This document shows, in pieces, positions 34,670 to 45,899 of a stretch of DNA of 64,000 nucleotides. Made by a program: the position numbers and the translations under genes. Origin of the DNA: Perognathus longimembris pacificus. Lineage: Eukaryota > Chordata > Mammalia > Rodentia > Heteromyidae. The notes under the pieces were generated by a model, which was not told the origin of the DNA, made no database searches, and worked only from the letters and a program-made list of their open reading frames with translations. Within the stretch, counting starts at the first letter, position 1, and every line of letters starts with the position of its first letter. Where the stretch lies: contig NC_063188.1 of assembly GCF_023159225.1 (NCBI RefSeq), forward strand, positions 11,677,086-11,741,085, read 5' to 3'.

Positions 34670-34765
34670 CACAGTAGGAAAGAGACAGAGACAGACAGAG
34701 AGACAGCAAAACAGGCAGGAACACAGACAGAGAGTTCTAGAAACATACAGAGACAGAAAGATCAT
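34670..34765. repeat. CAGA-rich low-complexity tract
   Basis: Imperfect CAGA and GACA repeats. Confidence 0.8.
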
Positions 34766-34984
34766 TTTTCTTCTTCTAAGAACACTAATCTCATCATTGG
34801 GATTCTACCCTCTATCTTCACCTAAACTTAATTACTTCCCAAGGGCCTCACTTCTAAATACCATCATATTGAGAGTTAACATTTCAAGTGTGAACTTTTG
34901 ACAGGAGGAAATATTCAGTCTGTAGTATGGAAGAAGTAAACAATCATTTCCTCACCTATCCTAGGTCCATCGCTGAGAATCTTC

Positions 34985-35130
34985 TAACAATAATAGAGCT
35001 CCAGTTCATCATGTATGTGTGACTTACACATTGTCTCATTTAACTATAGCAACAGCATTACCAAAGAAGTATTACCATCTCCCCAATTTTACCAACATGG
35101 CCAACTAAGCTCAGAATTAGGAAACAACTC
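34985..35130 (+). mobile_element. MIR SINE
   Basis: 'tgacttacacattgtctc', 'attaccatctccccaatttt' and 'aagctcagaattagg' follow MIR order. Confidence 0.6.
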
Positions 35131-35374
35131 CACTTTACTATCTCCAACAATGTTTTCTATGGGAAATTTGCCTTGATTTTTCTGTTTTAATTTATATCCC
35201 CTTTTGCAATAACACATCATTCTTGTAATTCAAGTGCTTGTATATTTACATCTGCAATGCCGTATTTCTAATTTGCCTTCCAGGTGCTGCTATGCTTTTA
35301 AGTGCCTGATCAATAAAGAAAATTGTGTTACCTGATTAAGAGAGCAGAAGAGGAAATAGGCTTTAACAGTGAAC

Positions 35375-35475
35375 AATGGCTAACAATGGTGTTATAGTTG
35401 TATACTACTTTAATGTTTTACAAAGAGCATTAACATATACTATTTTATTTGATCCTCCCCAAAGCATGGCTTCCT
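35375..35475 (+). mobile_element. MIR-like fragment
   Basis: 'ttttacaaagagcattaac' and 'ttttatttgatcctcccc' resemble the MIR core. Short. Confidence 0.45.
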
Positions 35476-36076
35476 GAATATAGAAGTTCTAAGACCCTAC
35501 AATAAATACTTAAGGGGAAACTCCACCTCTGAGGCTTACAGTTGTTTTTACTTTTTAAGGTGCAAAGAATTTTCGTGTCTATCAGAGTAAAGAGCAATTT
35601 CCTCTGGAGGTAGAGGGATTGTCTAGAGCCTAGTCTACTCTCTAAATCAGTTCATGTCTTTGAAATCTTTTGAGACTGTCGAATGTAAAACCCTTTGGAC
35701 TCAAAGCACAGATTTCCAATCTTTTGGGATAAGTGGGTCTTCCCTTTTTACTCCTACCCCTGCTTCGTCCTAAAAGATACAATTAAAAAACCAAAATGGT
35801 TAAAATAAATTTTATTTTGAAAATGCTAATTTCATATAGATTAATGGAACTATATAGTGTGTCCTAAAAACAAGGTCAGAATTTATGCTGAAACCTCATT
35901 CCCACAACATTCCTAAGCTGACATTTGTATATAAAGACAAATTCAGATGTTGATAAAACCAATGTAAGCACATTTACAGAGCACTCACCATATGTATCAT
36001 TATGCTAAGTACTGAATCCTCATAGATCAATATATTAATCAGAGTGGGAAACTGGATATAGTTATGTTTTTAAAAA
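35476..36076. other. unique sequence
   Basis: No element or gene recognised. Confidence 0.4.
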
Positions 36077-36088
36077 TCCTCAAATCTC

Positions 36089-36294
36089 GGGCTGGGAATA
36101 TGGCCTAGTGGCAAGAGTGCTTGCCTCGTATACATGAGGCCCTGGGTTCAATTCCCCAGCACCACATATACAGAAAATGGCCAGAAGTGGTGCTGTGGCT
36201 CAAGTGGTAGAGTGCTAGCCTTGAGCGGGAAGAAGCCAGGGACAGTGCTCAGGCCCTGAGTCCAAGCCCCAGAACTGGCAAAAAAAAAAAAAAG
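36089..36294 (+). mobile_element. IDL-Geo-type SINE, copy 9
   Basis: Full-length dimer. It mixes the 'gggaatatggcc' left half with the 'ttgagcgggaagaagcc' right half. Perfect duplications 'tcctcaaatctc' at 36077-36088 and 36295-36306. Confidence 0.94.
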
Positions 36295-36674
36295 TCCTCA
36301 AATCTCAATAACAATATATTTACATTTCCTTTGTGTGAAGAACATTTCAGGTATTCTTGGTAGCTCTCTTAGTCAGATCTACTCCAAATGGTGATGCAAG
36401 GATTCAGCCTCCTTGCACGTATTGGTTTTTATATCCTTTAGAGCCTAAGCGACCTACTAGACACTTTGCATTGAGTGGGTGAAGTAAGGAAAGGATGAAC
36501 AAAGGAAGTCAGGGGATGTTTGAGACCCAAACCAGGAAGTGACACACAACCCTTCCACTGATATTCCATGGGCCAGAATTCAATTACGTAGCCCCAACAT
36601 TATTGCAAGGAAGGCTGGAAAACATGATTTTCCTGTGTCTAATAAAAACAAACGGACTAAACATCAGCCCCAGG

Positions 36675-37035
36675 CTCCATTGCTGTTACAGTTTAGATAC
36701 GAAATTTCCTCAAAGGCTCATTTGTTGAAGGCTTGATCTTCCGATGGTGAGTGGTGCCCAAAGCAGGTAATTGGATCACAAGGGTCCTAACTTCATCAAT
36801 GGATGACTCACAGTTAAATGGGCCATTAGGTTGGGAGGCATAGGTCACTGGATATGTACCTTTGAAAGGTCTATCTTACCGCCTTCCTCCTTTCTATCTC
36901 CTTCCTGTCCCCCGTGAGATGAGCCAGGCTGCACCACCACATGCTCCCCGCCATGATGTTCAACTTCATCACAGGCTCAGAAGCAAGGACCATGAACTGA
37001 AAGCTCTGCAACTGTGAACTAAAACAAACTTTTCT
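36675..37035 (+). mobile_element. MaLR-like LTR (solo)
   Basis: 'cctcaaaggctcatttgttg', 'atgctccccgccatgatg' and 'aactgtgaactaaaacaaac' follow a MaLR-type LTR in sense orientation. No internal viral sequence is seen. Confidence 0.65.
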
Positions 37036-37049
37036 TAGGATCACATTTA

Positions 37050-37112
37050 TTCATAAGTTGACATGCTGAATTAAAACCTCTTTGTACAACTATTTAAAGA
37101 TGATAAAAAATA
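37050..37112 (+). mobile_element. L1 3' tail fragment
   Basis: 'aaaacctctttgtacaac', then 'atttaaagatgataaaa'. Same tail type as 868-1075. Confidence 0.5.
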
Positions 37113-37141
37113 AATTTTAAAACCTGTCAAATCTATTACCA

Positions 37142-37358
37142 GTAAGGGGGCTGGGAATATGGCCTAGTGGTAAAATGCTCTCTCGTATACATGAGGCCCT
37201 GGGTTCGATTCCCCAGCACCACATATATAGAAAATGGCCAGAAGTGGCGCTGTGGCTCAAGTGGCAGAGTGCTAGCCTTGAGCAAAAAGAAACCAGGGAC
37301 AGTGCTCAGGCCCTGAGTTCAAGCCCCAGGACTGGCAACAAAAACAAAACCAAACAAA
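37142..37358 (+). mobile_element. IDL-Geo-type SINE, copy 10
   Basis: Full-length dimer. Perfect duplications 'caaatctattacca' at 37128-37141 and 37359-37372. Confidence 0.94.
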
Positions 37359-37380
37359 CAAATCTATTACCACTGAAAGA

Positions 37381-37424
37381 AAAGAGGAGGAGGGGGAGGA
37401 GGGGGGAGGAGGGGGGAGGAGGGG
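37381..37424 (+). repeat. GGAGGA-type G-rich tract
   Basis: Repeated G-runs of three to six on one strand, next to a B1 start. It meets the simple pattern for G-quadruplex formation. Confidence 0.85.
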
Positions 37425-37555
37425 CAAGCACGGTAGTGGGGTCTGGGGTCTGTATTCCTAGCACTCAGGAACAGAGGCAGAAGGATCCCAGGATCACAAC
37501 TTTCCAGGGTAGCGTGGGCTACACAGTGAGACCTTGTCTCAAAAAAAAAAAACAA
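37425..37555 (+). mobile_element. B1-like SINE with A-tail
   Basis: 'tattcctagcactcagg', 'ctacacagtgagaccttg' and a poly-A tail. This copy is close to the common rodent B1 and lacks a right monomer. Confidence 0.85.
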
Positions 37556-37716
37556 CAAAAAACCTTTGAATATTATTTCTGAAATGATAAAAAAAGGGTT
37601 TCCAATGTAGTGTTGATTTTTTTTAATCTCTTAAGGAGCTTCTCTCAGAATACACAGCCCTATTTGCAGAATATCGCTGTTGTCAAAGTCTGAGATCACT
37701 TACATGTTCTTATCTA

Positions 37717-37927
37717 TGGGTCTGGGAATGTGACCTAGTGGTGGAGTGCTTGCCTAGCATGCATGAAGCCCTGGGTTCAATTCCTCAGTACCACATAAAC
37801 AGAAAAAGCCAGAAGTGGTGCTGTGGCTCAAGTGGCAGAGTGCTAGCCTTGAACAACAACAAAAAAAGAAGCCAGGGACAGTGCTCAGGCCCTGAGTCTA
37901 AGCCCCAGGACTGACAATAAGAAAATA
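37717..37927 (+). mobile_element. IDL-Geo-type SINE, copy 11 (older form)
   Basis: The left half has 'gcttgcctagcatgcatg' like copy 8, and an 'acaacaacaaaaaaag' insertion follows 'gccttg'. Duplications 'ttcttatcta' at 37707-37716 and 37928-37937. Confidence 0.9.
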
Positions 37928-38074
37928 TTCTTATCTACTTTAATTTTGGTGTTTTTTTTAACTCACACATACACACTCCTAATTTATCTAACTGTGGAAA
38001 CACAAACATTTCTCATATTTGCAACTTTTATCAATGTGCATATCATACTAAAATTGAATTAATTATCTGTTTCC

Positions 38075-38190
38075 CTGATAACACCATAGCTTCTCCAGAA
38101 CAGGGACTGCTTAACTCATTTTTGTCTATACATGAATTTCCCTTAGTGTCTAGAGCATGATAAGTGTTCTGTGAATGAATGAACAAAGAA
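38075..38190 (+). mobile_element. L2-like LINE 3' end
   Basis: 'ccagaacagggactgcttaa', 'ttttgtctatacatgaattt' and 'taagtgttctgtgaatgaat' follow the L2 terminus. Confidence 0.6.
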
Positions 38191-38247
38191 AGGAAATCTC
38201 TTTTTTTTTTTGTAAAGTAATAACATCCAACATTTATTGGAGATTTT

Positions 38248-38480
38248 TTTTCATTTATTGTCAAAGTGATGTACAGAGGGGTTACAGTTTCATACATAAG
38301 GCAGTGAGTACATTTCTTATCCAACTTGTTACCTCCTCCCTCATTTTTCTCCTGCCTCCCCTCCCCAATTTCCTCTCCCCCTCCCATGAGTCGTACAGTT
38401 GTTTTACACCATCTAGTTTTGTAAGCATTGCTGTTGCCTTGGTTTGTCTTTTTAACTATGTTGTAAACATGAATTCTTTC
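38248..38480 (-). mobile_element. short antisense L1 3' end
   Basis: The reverse of the standard terminus ('tgtcaaagtgatgtacagag') leads into a pyrimidine-rich tract (38333-38392). It stops near 38480 without reaching ORF2. Confidence 0.85.
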
Positions 38481-39310
38481 CCTAACAAAATCATGCATTT
38501 ATACAGTTCAAAAATGAGATGTGGTATTTGTAAGAGAGAAAGACATGAACAAGTGGAATTGTAAGTTGGTGTTAGCCTCCTGAATTTCTTCTGCTCTTGA
38601 GACCCTGCTTCTGGGCTTACTCACCTTTGGTCTAAGGAAATACAAATCCAGCCAAGAAATTGCTTATAGCCCCAGCTGCTGGAAGTACAATGAAGAACCT
38701 AGTGATTCTTTACTTCCAGCCTTCAGGGGAAGAGAAAAGAGAAAGATGCAAGCCAGCCAACTGGGCAGAGGTAAATGAATGAATACTAACTAGGTCTCTC
38801 CTCCCCAGCCAGTGGCAAGTTACCAGCTGTGCCTTTAATTTAGCCCTTTGTCTTTCCTAGAAAGGCCAAGGCCATTGTGCTTGCACAAAAAAGGCTCCTC
38901 TAGCAAGCTGTTCAAATGCTGAGATGGAAATTACCAGGGATAAGAGAGATATTTATTAAGGGAAAATAATATTTTCAAAATGAAATGATGGGATACTATA
39001 TGAAAAAAATAGCTAAACACAGTGAACTATGTCACTGAACATGGGATAATTTATGTTTTGGGGTATATTTTAAAAGGATAGAATTTTGTTCTTGAATTGA
39101 TAAGGCTTAATACCAACCATAGAGAAGGCTTGATGAGAGAGAAAACAATGACGTCCAAAGGGCAGGCCCCATAGAGCTAAACTCCAAAGAAGCTATCACT
39201 GGCTGATCAAAATCTATGTTTAGTTGAGAGTTTCATGTTTTTCTCTTGGTAAGAAGGAAGGACTTATTTACTATTATTTTACTTATTTTCTATTTTTCTA
39301 AGAAGCAATT
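38481..39310. other. unique sequence
   Basis: No element or gene recognised. Confidence 0.4.
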
Positions 39311-39334
39311 GTGGGTGTGTTTTTTCAAGAGTGA

Positions 39335-39422
39335 TTTATTTTGTTTTGTGGTGCTGGAACCCAAGACTACATTCTGTACACGTGCTCTACCACTCTACCC
39401 ACAAGCATCTGGTTTAATCCAG
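39335..39422 (-). mobile_element. ID-like fragment
   Basis: 'tggtgctggaacccaagac' and 'gtgctctaccactctaccc' are an antisense tRNA-like SINE remnant. Confidence 0.5.
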
Positions 39423-39436
39423 AGGGGTTTTACATA

Positions 39437-39440
39437 GATG

Positions 39441-39490
<50 letters not shown>

Positions 39491-39492
39491 CA
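39437..39492. repeat. GATA microsatellite
   Basis: About 13 ATAG/GATA units. Confidence 0.97.
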
Positions 39493-39499
39493 GACATAT

Positions 39500-40595
39500 A
39501 TCATTTAGCACAGGCTTTAAAATAACATGTATTCAATAGAAGTTAGCTACTGAATATGTATTAATAGCATTAGCTATAATAAAATCTGAAGAGAGGTGAC
39601 TCTGACTTCATCTACAATCAAAGAAGTATTCACTAAGATGAAAATAGGTCTTTATAATTATAGTCTTAACTCAGTCACGGTATGTGTGGTCTTGGGACAG
39701 TTACTTCTTCTTTTGGGGACTCTGTTTCCTCCAGATGACAAGCAGAGGTTGAAGTAAATAACATGTAAGGGTTTTTCCAAACAGACTCAACTGAGACATA
39801 GAAATTCCTAAATCAAAACCTGCTAAGAAGAGTCCATTAGGCTGTCTGCCTCCCTCTTCAAAGCAACTTGCAGGGCATTCTCCAATTCATTTTTCTTCTT
39901 GTTAGTTTGTTTTCAAGGAGCAGCCTACACTTTTGCATAGACCAGCACTGATGTGATCCGCATCTCTGCTTTCCATCTTCAATCATTTTTTGTAAAGTAA
40001 AGGCAAGGGAAAACTGTAAAAAGAGCAAGTTATACAATGTTAAACCCACATGAGTTGTCATCCTGTCTAGAAATCAGTGTGGCAGAAAGAGCAACCACAG
40101 AACCATCTAGAATTTCACACAGCCGCAACAGAACCAACCCTATTGGAGCATGAGAAATGGGGCTAATGACCCTAAGAGTTCCTTCTTTCCACAGAGAAAA
40201 CATGGGAAGAGGTTTCATATGCATACAAAATTCTGACACAGGCATCTGTTCTTAATGCTTCTCTCCAGTTGATATAGCTCAAACAGAAAGCACCAACACT
40301 TGTGCATCCTACACAAGAGGAGGGAGCCCCATGGCCTTGTGCTGACTCAGGTACTAATTGATAGGCTCACTTTGACCATATTTCCCAGGATCTCTATAAC
40401 AATGTCCTCATTAGTACACAAAGTTGATGGCTCTCCTGCCTCACTCAGAAGGAGACTGTGAGATGGAGATACAGAAACCTGAAAAACTAGTTTGGAGAGC
40501 ACAACTATTACTATAAAACACATTCGCTTTCCACATTTATGGCTAATCTCATCAAGAAAGCAAGAAAGCTTCTGTGAATGTAATTCTTCATTCTT
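39500..40595. other. unique sequence
   Basis: No element or gene recognised. Short open frames on both strands only. Confidence 0.4.
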
Positions 40596-40599
40596 TTTC

Positions 40600-40832
40600 T
40601 TGTCAATGCTTGTACTGGTACTTGAACTTAAGTTTCATCTTCTTCCTTGCATTTCTTGCTCACAGCAAGTGCTCCAATATACAAGCCATGCTTCCAGCCC
40701 AGCATTTTGCTGGTTAATTGAAGATGAGCTTTTCTGCTTTTCTGCTTAGCCTGGCTTCAAACTGCAATCCTCAGATCTCAGCTTCCTGAGAAGCTAGGGT
40801 TATAGGTATGAGCCACCAGCACCCAGATATTC
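40600..40832 (-). mobile_element. diverged B1-like/Geo SINE
   Basis: 'ggtacttgaacttaagtttc', 'tcagatctcagcttcctgag' and 'ggtatgagccaccagcaccc', antisense. Confidence 0.75.
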
Positions 40833-40839
40833 ATTCTTT

Positions 40840-41430
40840 TTCTTTATTATTGCTACTGTAAATGTGATGTACAGAAGGGCTATGGTTTATAAGTGAGGTA
40901 ATGAGTACATTTTTTGAAAGGTGCCACCTCTTCCTCATTTTCGCCCAGTTTTTTTTCCTCCTGACAGTGCCCCCCCCCCCCGCCAGGTTGTATAGATCAC
41001 TTTCAACATAGTGTCTAGTGAGTAGCGCTGCTGCATTTCTTCACCCGTTATCCCACCATTTCAGTGCTTCCTTTACCCTCTCTAAAACAGAGAAACTTAC
41101 ATATAAGACAAAAGGTACAGAAATCAAAAAGCAAAAAAAAAATGAGAGGAAAAAAACAAACAAAAAAACCCCTCTTGTTTCCATTTCTTGGAGTTCGTTT
41201 CAATAAACATTATTTTATATGATCATGTATACACAGCTATTGAGCCTTTGAGACTCTCTCCTAAGAATATCCTTCTTTGGTATCACTGTGTGAATGCCTA
41301 GAGTCCTGTATAATATATCATGTCCAAATTTATTTTTTTGTTGTTTACCATCAGTGTGTTTACTTGTAGATTTATAGGCACATTGTAGTTGCAACCATTG
41401 AGAGAAACCATGCAACCTATGGGCATTTGG
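40840..41430 (-). mobile_element. older 5'-truncated L1, antisense
   Basis: Closely parallels 63450-64000: 'tgtgatgtacagaagggc', a C-run at 40972-40983, 'acccctcttgtttccatttc' and 'cctagagtcctgtataat'. It ends near ORF2 without readable coding sequence. Confidence 0.75.
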
Positions 41431-41574
41431 TGTGCAACATCAATGCTTTCTGTTCACCATTGTTGAACAAGTGATCATGATTTCACAAAAACATTCACAG
41501 TCATTTTCTAAAAAAGTTTTCTTGCTCAAGGGTTATAGCAGGACCATAGGCGCCATAAAAAATTTCCTTTTTTG

Positions 41575-41808
41575 TTTTTGTCATACCTGGGTCTTGAACT
41601 CTGGGACAGAGTGCTGTCCCTAAACTTCTTTGTGTTCAAGGCTAGTACTCTACCACTTGAGCCACAGCACAACTTCTGAATTTTTCTGAGTAGTTTATTG
41701 GAGATAGGAGTCTCACAGACTTTGCCTGGGCTGGCTTTGAATCGCGATCCTCACATCTCAGCCTCCAGAGTAGCTAGGATTACAGGTGTGAGCCACTGGT
41801 GCCCAGCA
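41575..41808 (-). mobile_element. B1-like/Geo dimeric SINE
   Basis: Antisense and nearly complete: 'gggtcttgaactctgggac', 'ctctaccacttgagccacag', then 'attacaggtgtgagccactg'. Confidence 0.85.
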
Positions 41809-41874
41809 AACACTTTCCTTTATACTCTGTTTTAAGCTGTTTTAACAAATTTATGAAAAGAAAAAAAAGATTTA

Positions 41875-41953
41875 TCTAGGGCCATATCACCCTGAAGACG
41901 CCCAATCTCATCTGATCTCAGAAGCTAAGAAGGGTTAGTACTTGGTTAGGAGA
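41875..41953 (+). pseudogene. 5S rRNA pseudogene, 3'-truncated with internal deletion
   Basis: The sequence aligns with the 5' two-thirds of vertebrate 5S rRNA: 'gccatatcaccctga', 'cccaatctcatctgatctc' and 'gaagctaagaagggt', then 'tagtacttgg'. About nine bases between 'agggt' and 'ttagtacttgg' are missing, together with the last third of the gene. C-to-T changes at former CG sites suggest age. No intact internal promoter is expected. Confidence 0.85.
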
Positions 41954-42780
41954 AAAAGACAGAATTTATATCACAAAGCATTTCTAGCACAAACTAAATT
42001 CTTACCAGATAGGTAATATGCATTTTTAAGTAATTTAGGGCACTATATCTTTTATATTGGGCTTCTGTTAAAATCTAAGTTTTCTTGAGGATCTACTGTA
42101 TGCTTGACAACATGATAATACAGTTTCGCTCGTTGGAAGGGAAATCAGTTCAGTACACAGACTAATTCCAAGACAACATATAACAGACTCAGGAAAAACC
42201 ATTGAGTATCTAAGACCCAGAAGAGGTGAGGATTCATTGGACTCCTGGAGATGCAAGGTCTTGATTGGAAAGAAGAGCAGCATGGGTTTCCATTACTTCC
42301 TGCCTGTAGGCCTAGCTAGCTTGGGATAGATGTGGGTGGGAGATGGAGTCATCGCGCTTCTGTCTCAGAAACTCCTTGTGTCTGCAGTGGCAATATTTCA
42401 AAAGGCCAGCAGATAGAAGTGTTACTCCATGAAAACAGAACATGTCCTTTTCTACTGATTGAAGGTTGCTCTAATTTAACAGCAGAAGATTAAGAATAGT
42501 CTCTTTTGGAGGTTATGAAAGGGGATTGTTAAGAATAACAAAGGTAAGGTGTATTTGGATTCATGGATTTATTCAGTTTTACTTTAGTTCATTTGCTGTC
42601 AATTGGCAAATAAAGCTTGTGTGTATGGGATATAGTGTGAACTATAGATACAAATAAGATAACTAACATAGGCAACATTTCACTAAGATCTTGTGGTGAA
42701 AACATTCAAAATCTATTATTTTGTCAATTTTGAACTATACAGCACGTGAAATGTGCAGCAAGTATGCAGGCCACCACGGT
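41954..42780. other. unique sequence
   Basis: No element or gene recognised. Confidence 0.35.
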
Positions 42781-43003
42781 CTAACTGAGGTTTTGTTCAC
42801 CTTTGTAATTTCTCTTTCTCCATGTCCCATCTCCCTATTCCCCAAGCTGTTGGTAGGTATCAATCCTCTGCTTCTGTGGATTGACATGGTTTAGACTCCA
42901 CACATAAGAGAAACCATGTGGTATTTGTCTTTTTGTGTCGGATATATTTCACCTAGAACAATATAGAAGCTCTTCACATCAATATAGATGGAACTGGAAG
43001 ATT
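42781..43003 (-). mobile_element. ancient L1 fragment, antisense
   Basis: 'acataagagaaaccatgtgg', 'tatttgtctttttgtgtc' and 'tagatggaactggaag' follow the antisense L1M 3' ORF2 and UTR region. Confidence 0.5.
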
Positions 43004-43011
43004 CGATGATC

Positions 43012-43116
43012 TTTCCTTCATGCCAGTACTTAGGCTCGAACACAGGATCTGGGTACTGTCCCTTAGCTTTTTAATTCAAAACTGGAACTCTACTACTTAT
43101 GCCACACTTTCAGTAA
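43012..43116 (-). mobile_element. right-monomer SINE fragment
   Basis: 'catgccagtacttaggctcg' and 'aactctactacttatgcca' are the antisense right monomer of a dimeric SINE. Confidence 0.55.
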
Positions 43117-43132
43117 TGCATTAGATCATCTT

Positions 43133-44728
43133 TTTTTTTAAGTTTTTATTATAAAACTGATGTACAGAGAGGTTAGTTTCACACGTTAGGCATTGGATAC
43201 ATTTCTTGTACTGTTTGTTACCTTGTCCCTCATACCCCCCTACCCCCTCCCCCTGTCCCCCCCTGAGGTGTTCAGTTCACTTACACCAAACAGTTTTGCA
43301 AGTATTGCTTTTGTTGTTGTTTCTCGTATTTTACCCTTTGTCTCTCAATTTTGGTATTCCCTTTGAATTTCCTAATTCTAATACCAGTACACACTGTTTC
43401 CCATACACTCAGATAAGATTACAGAGATAGTGTAGATACAATCACAAGAAGGTGATACACGAACATCATCGATAGTAGAAACTACAGATACACATGGGAT
43501 GTTGAAAGTAGTTACAACTCTGATATAACAATCATTTTCATAAAATGAGTTCATTTCACTTAGCATCATCTTATGGGATCATAAGGGTATAGCTATTGGG
43601 CTCTTATGATCCTCTGTTGTGACTTGCCTAAACCTGTGCTAATTATTCCCAATAAGGGAGACCATAGAGTCCATGTTTCTTTGGGTCTGACTCACTTCAC
43701 TTAGTATAATTTTTTCCAAGTCCTTCCATTTCCTTACAAATGGGGCAATGTCATTCTTTCTGATAGAGGCATAAAATTCCATTGTGTATATGTACCACAT
43801 TTTCCTGATCCATTCGTCTACGGAGGGGCATCTGGGTTGGTTCCAGATTCTCGCTATGACAAATTGCGCTGCAATGAACATTGTTGTGCTGGTGGCTTTA
43901 CTTTGATTTTGTTTGTAGTTTTTTGGATAAATACCCAAAAGTGGGGTTGCTGGGTCATAGGGGAGTTCTACATTTAGCCTTCTGAGGAGTCTCCATACTG
44001 CTTGCCAGAGTGGCTGAACCAGTTTACATTCCCACCAACAATGAAGTAGGGTTCCCTTTTGGCCACATCCCCTCCAACAACTGTTATTGTTAGTTTTCTT
44101 GATATATGACATTCTTACTGGGGTGAGATGGAATCTCAATGTTGTTTTGATTTGCATTTCCTTTATGGCCAGTGATGTAGAGCACTTTTTCATATGTCTC
44201 TTGGCCATTCTCATTTCCTCATCAGAGAAGTCTCTTTGTAAGTCTTTAGCCCACTTGATGAGTGGGCTATTAGTTCATTGCGGTTTTGTTTTGGAGGAAA
44301 GTAATTTTTTTAGTTCTGCATATATTTTAGATATGAGGCCTTTGTCCGTTGAATGGCCGGTAAAGATCTTCTCCCAGTCTGTGGTCTTTCTGTTTATCTT
44401 GCGAGCTATGTCCTTTGCCGTGCAGAAGCTCTACAGTTTGATGCAGTCCCATTTGTCCAACCTTTCTTTGATTTGTAGCCTTTCTGGGTCTTTGTTCAGG
44501 AAGTTCCGTCCTGCGTCAAGGAGCCCAAGTGTTTCTCCTACTTCTTCCTTTAGTGTTTTCAGGGTGTCTGTTTTGATTTCGAGGTCTTTAATCCATTTGG
44601 AATTGATTTTGGTTCAGGGTGATATATAAGGATCTAGTTTTAGTTTATTGCATGTGTTGAGCCAGTTTTTCCAGCACAATTTGTTAAAGAGGCTATCTTT
44701 CTTCCAAACTATTGTCTTAGCCCCTTTA
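43133..44728 (-). mobile_element. 5'-truncated L1 with perfect target-site duplications
   Basis: Antisense insertion of about 1.6 kb: poly-T, 3' terminus, pyrimidine-rich UTR (43215-43268), then ORF2 C-terminal coding sequence, truncated at 44728. Perfect 15-bp duplications 'gcattagatcatctt' lie at 43118-43132 and 44729-44743. This is one of the best-preserved L1 copies here. Confidence 0.95.
43639..44262 (-). pseudogene. L1 ORF2p C-terminal region (partial, broken)
   Basis: On the minus strand this is the C-terminal segment of the L1 ORF2 protein, whose full form carries endonuclease and reverse transcriptase needed for target-primed reverse transcription. Readable: '[17 protein letters not shown]', then a Cys/His cluster '[18 protein letters not shown]' (the C-terminal zinc-knuckle-like motif), then '[19 protein letters not shown]', ending near '[11 protein letters not shown]'. 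A methionine-started frame of 191 codons covers 43639-44214, and the same frame continues upstream to a stop near 44260. The endonuclease and reverse transcriptase domains are absent, so the fragment cannot support retrotransposition. Confidence 0.9.
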
Positions 44729-44790
44729 GCATTAGATCATCTTAAGGAGGAAATTTTAGCATAGTTCATCTACTTTAAAAAGTCTATAGC

Positions 44791-45007
44791 ATGTGGACTG
44801 GGAATATGGCCTAGTGGCAAGAGTGCTTGCCTCCTACACATGAAGCTCTCGGTTCGATTCCCCAGCACCACATATATGGAAAACGGCCAGAAGGGGCGCT
44901 GTGGCTCAGGTGGCAGAGTGCTAGCCTTGAGCGGGAAGAAGCCAGGGACAGAGCTCAGGCCCTGAGTCCAAGGCCCAGGACTGGCCAAAAAAAAAAAAAA
45001 AAAAAAA
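44791..45007 (+). mobile_element. IDL-Geo-type SINE, copy 12
   Basis: Full-length dimer with a long A-tail. Perfect duplications 'aaaaagtctatagc' at 44777-44790 and 45008-45021, with a TTT/AAAA target. Confidence 0.95.
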
Positions 45008-45021
45008 AAAAAGTCTATAGC

Positions 45022-45431
45022 TGAGATTGAGTTATTGTTTCTTGTTTATGCATCCCATTAGTCTTCCTCCTCGCCAACTTAGTGACTTTCTCTTCTTTTT
45101 GATTGTTTATAGTATACAGGTATAGTTGTCATTGTTTTATATATACTGAACAGTTTTAGATTTCTGCTTTAAAAAATAGAACAATAACTCCAAAATTACT
45201 AATTCCTGAAAATTGTCCAAACTTGATTTTATGTTTGTATCATGTGTGACCTTTGGTTAATATTTTTCCTGAAAAATGGTGTGCCTCAATAGAAAATAAA
45301 GGTTTCATTCTATCTTGTGATTACAATCCTGGTAACATGGTATTGGGACTTATGCAAACTACATTTGAACCACATTTTGAACACCTCACCTACCAAGATG
45401 TGCATGTGCACACACATTCATACTTAGAAAA
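45022..45431. other. unique sequence
   Basis: No element or gene recognised. Confidence 0.4.
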
Positions 45432-45441
45432 GTTGATGAAG

Positions 45442-45662
45442 GGCTGAGAATATAGCCTAGTGGCAAGAGAGCTTGCCTCATATACATAAAGCCCTGGGTT
45501 CGATTTCCCCAGCACCACATATATAGAAAATGGCCAGAAGTGGCGCTGTGGCTCAAGTGGCAGAGTGCTAGCTAGCCTTGAGAAAAAAAGAAGCCATGGA
45601 CAGTGCTCAGGCCCTGAGTTCAAGCCCCAGGACTAGCAAAAAAAAAAAAACCCACAAAAAAT
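45442..45662 (+). mobile_element. IDL-Geo-type SINE, copy 13
   Basis: Full-length dimer with a 4-bp internal duplication ('gctagctagcc'). Duplications 'gttgatgaag' at 45432-45441 and 45663-45672. Confidence 0.92.
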
Positions 45663-45738
45663 GTTGATGAAGCAGAATCAAGAACTGTACACTGAGAGAG
45701 CATTATACTGGGAAACCTGAATAAATAAATTAAAGGTT

Positions 45739-45766
45739 CTTTGGGCTCCATATAGAGGTGTATATT

Positions 45767-45804
<38 letters not shown>

Positions 45805-45831
45805 ACACGTGCACATATATGGAGCCCAAAG
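45739..45831. repeat. hairpin-forming inverted repeat around a TG microsatellite
   Basis: Perfect 16-bp arms 'ctttgggctccatata' (45739-45754) and its reverse complement (45816-45831) enclose (TG)n. The TG and CACACGTG parts of the loop can also pair, which extends the stem. Confidence 0.9.
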
Positions 45832-45899
45832 TATACCTAGTTTGATTCCTGAAGGTTTCTAATCCTGGCAAAACTTCGGGAAACCATGAAGTCTAACAA

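Noticed and set aside
37175..37582. 135-codon frame containing 'KWPEVALWLKWQSASLEQK'
   Set aside because: Sense translation of an IDL-Geo SINE plus a B1 and a G-rich tract. The same peptide appears at 6582 and 55113.
43639..44214. Intact functional L1 ORF2 gene
   Set aside because: Only the C-terminal part is present. The endonuclease and reverse transcriptase regions are missing and a stop lies upstream.
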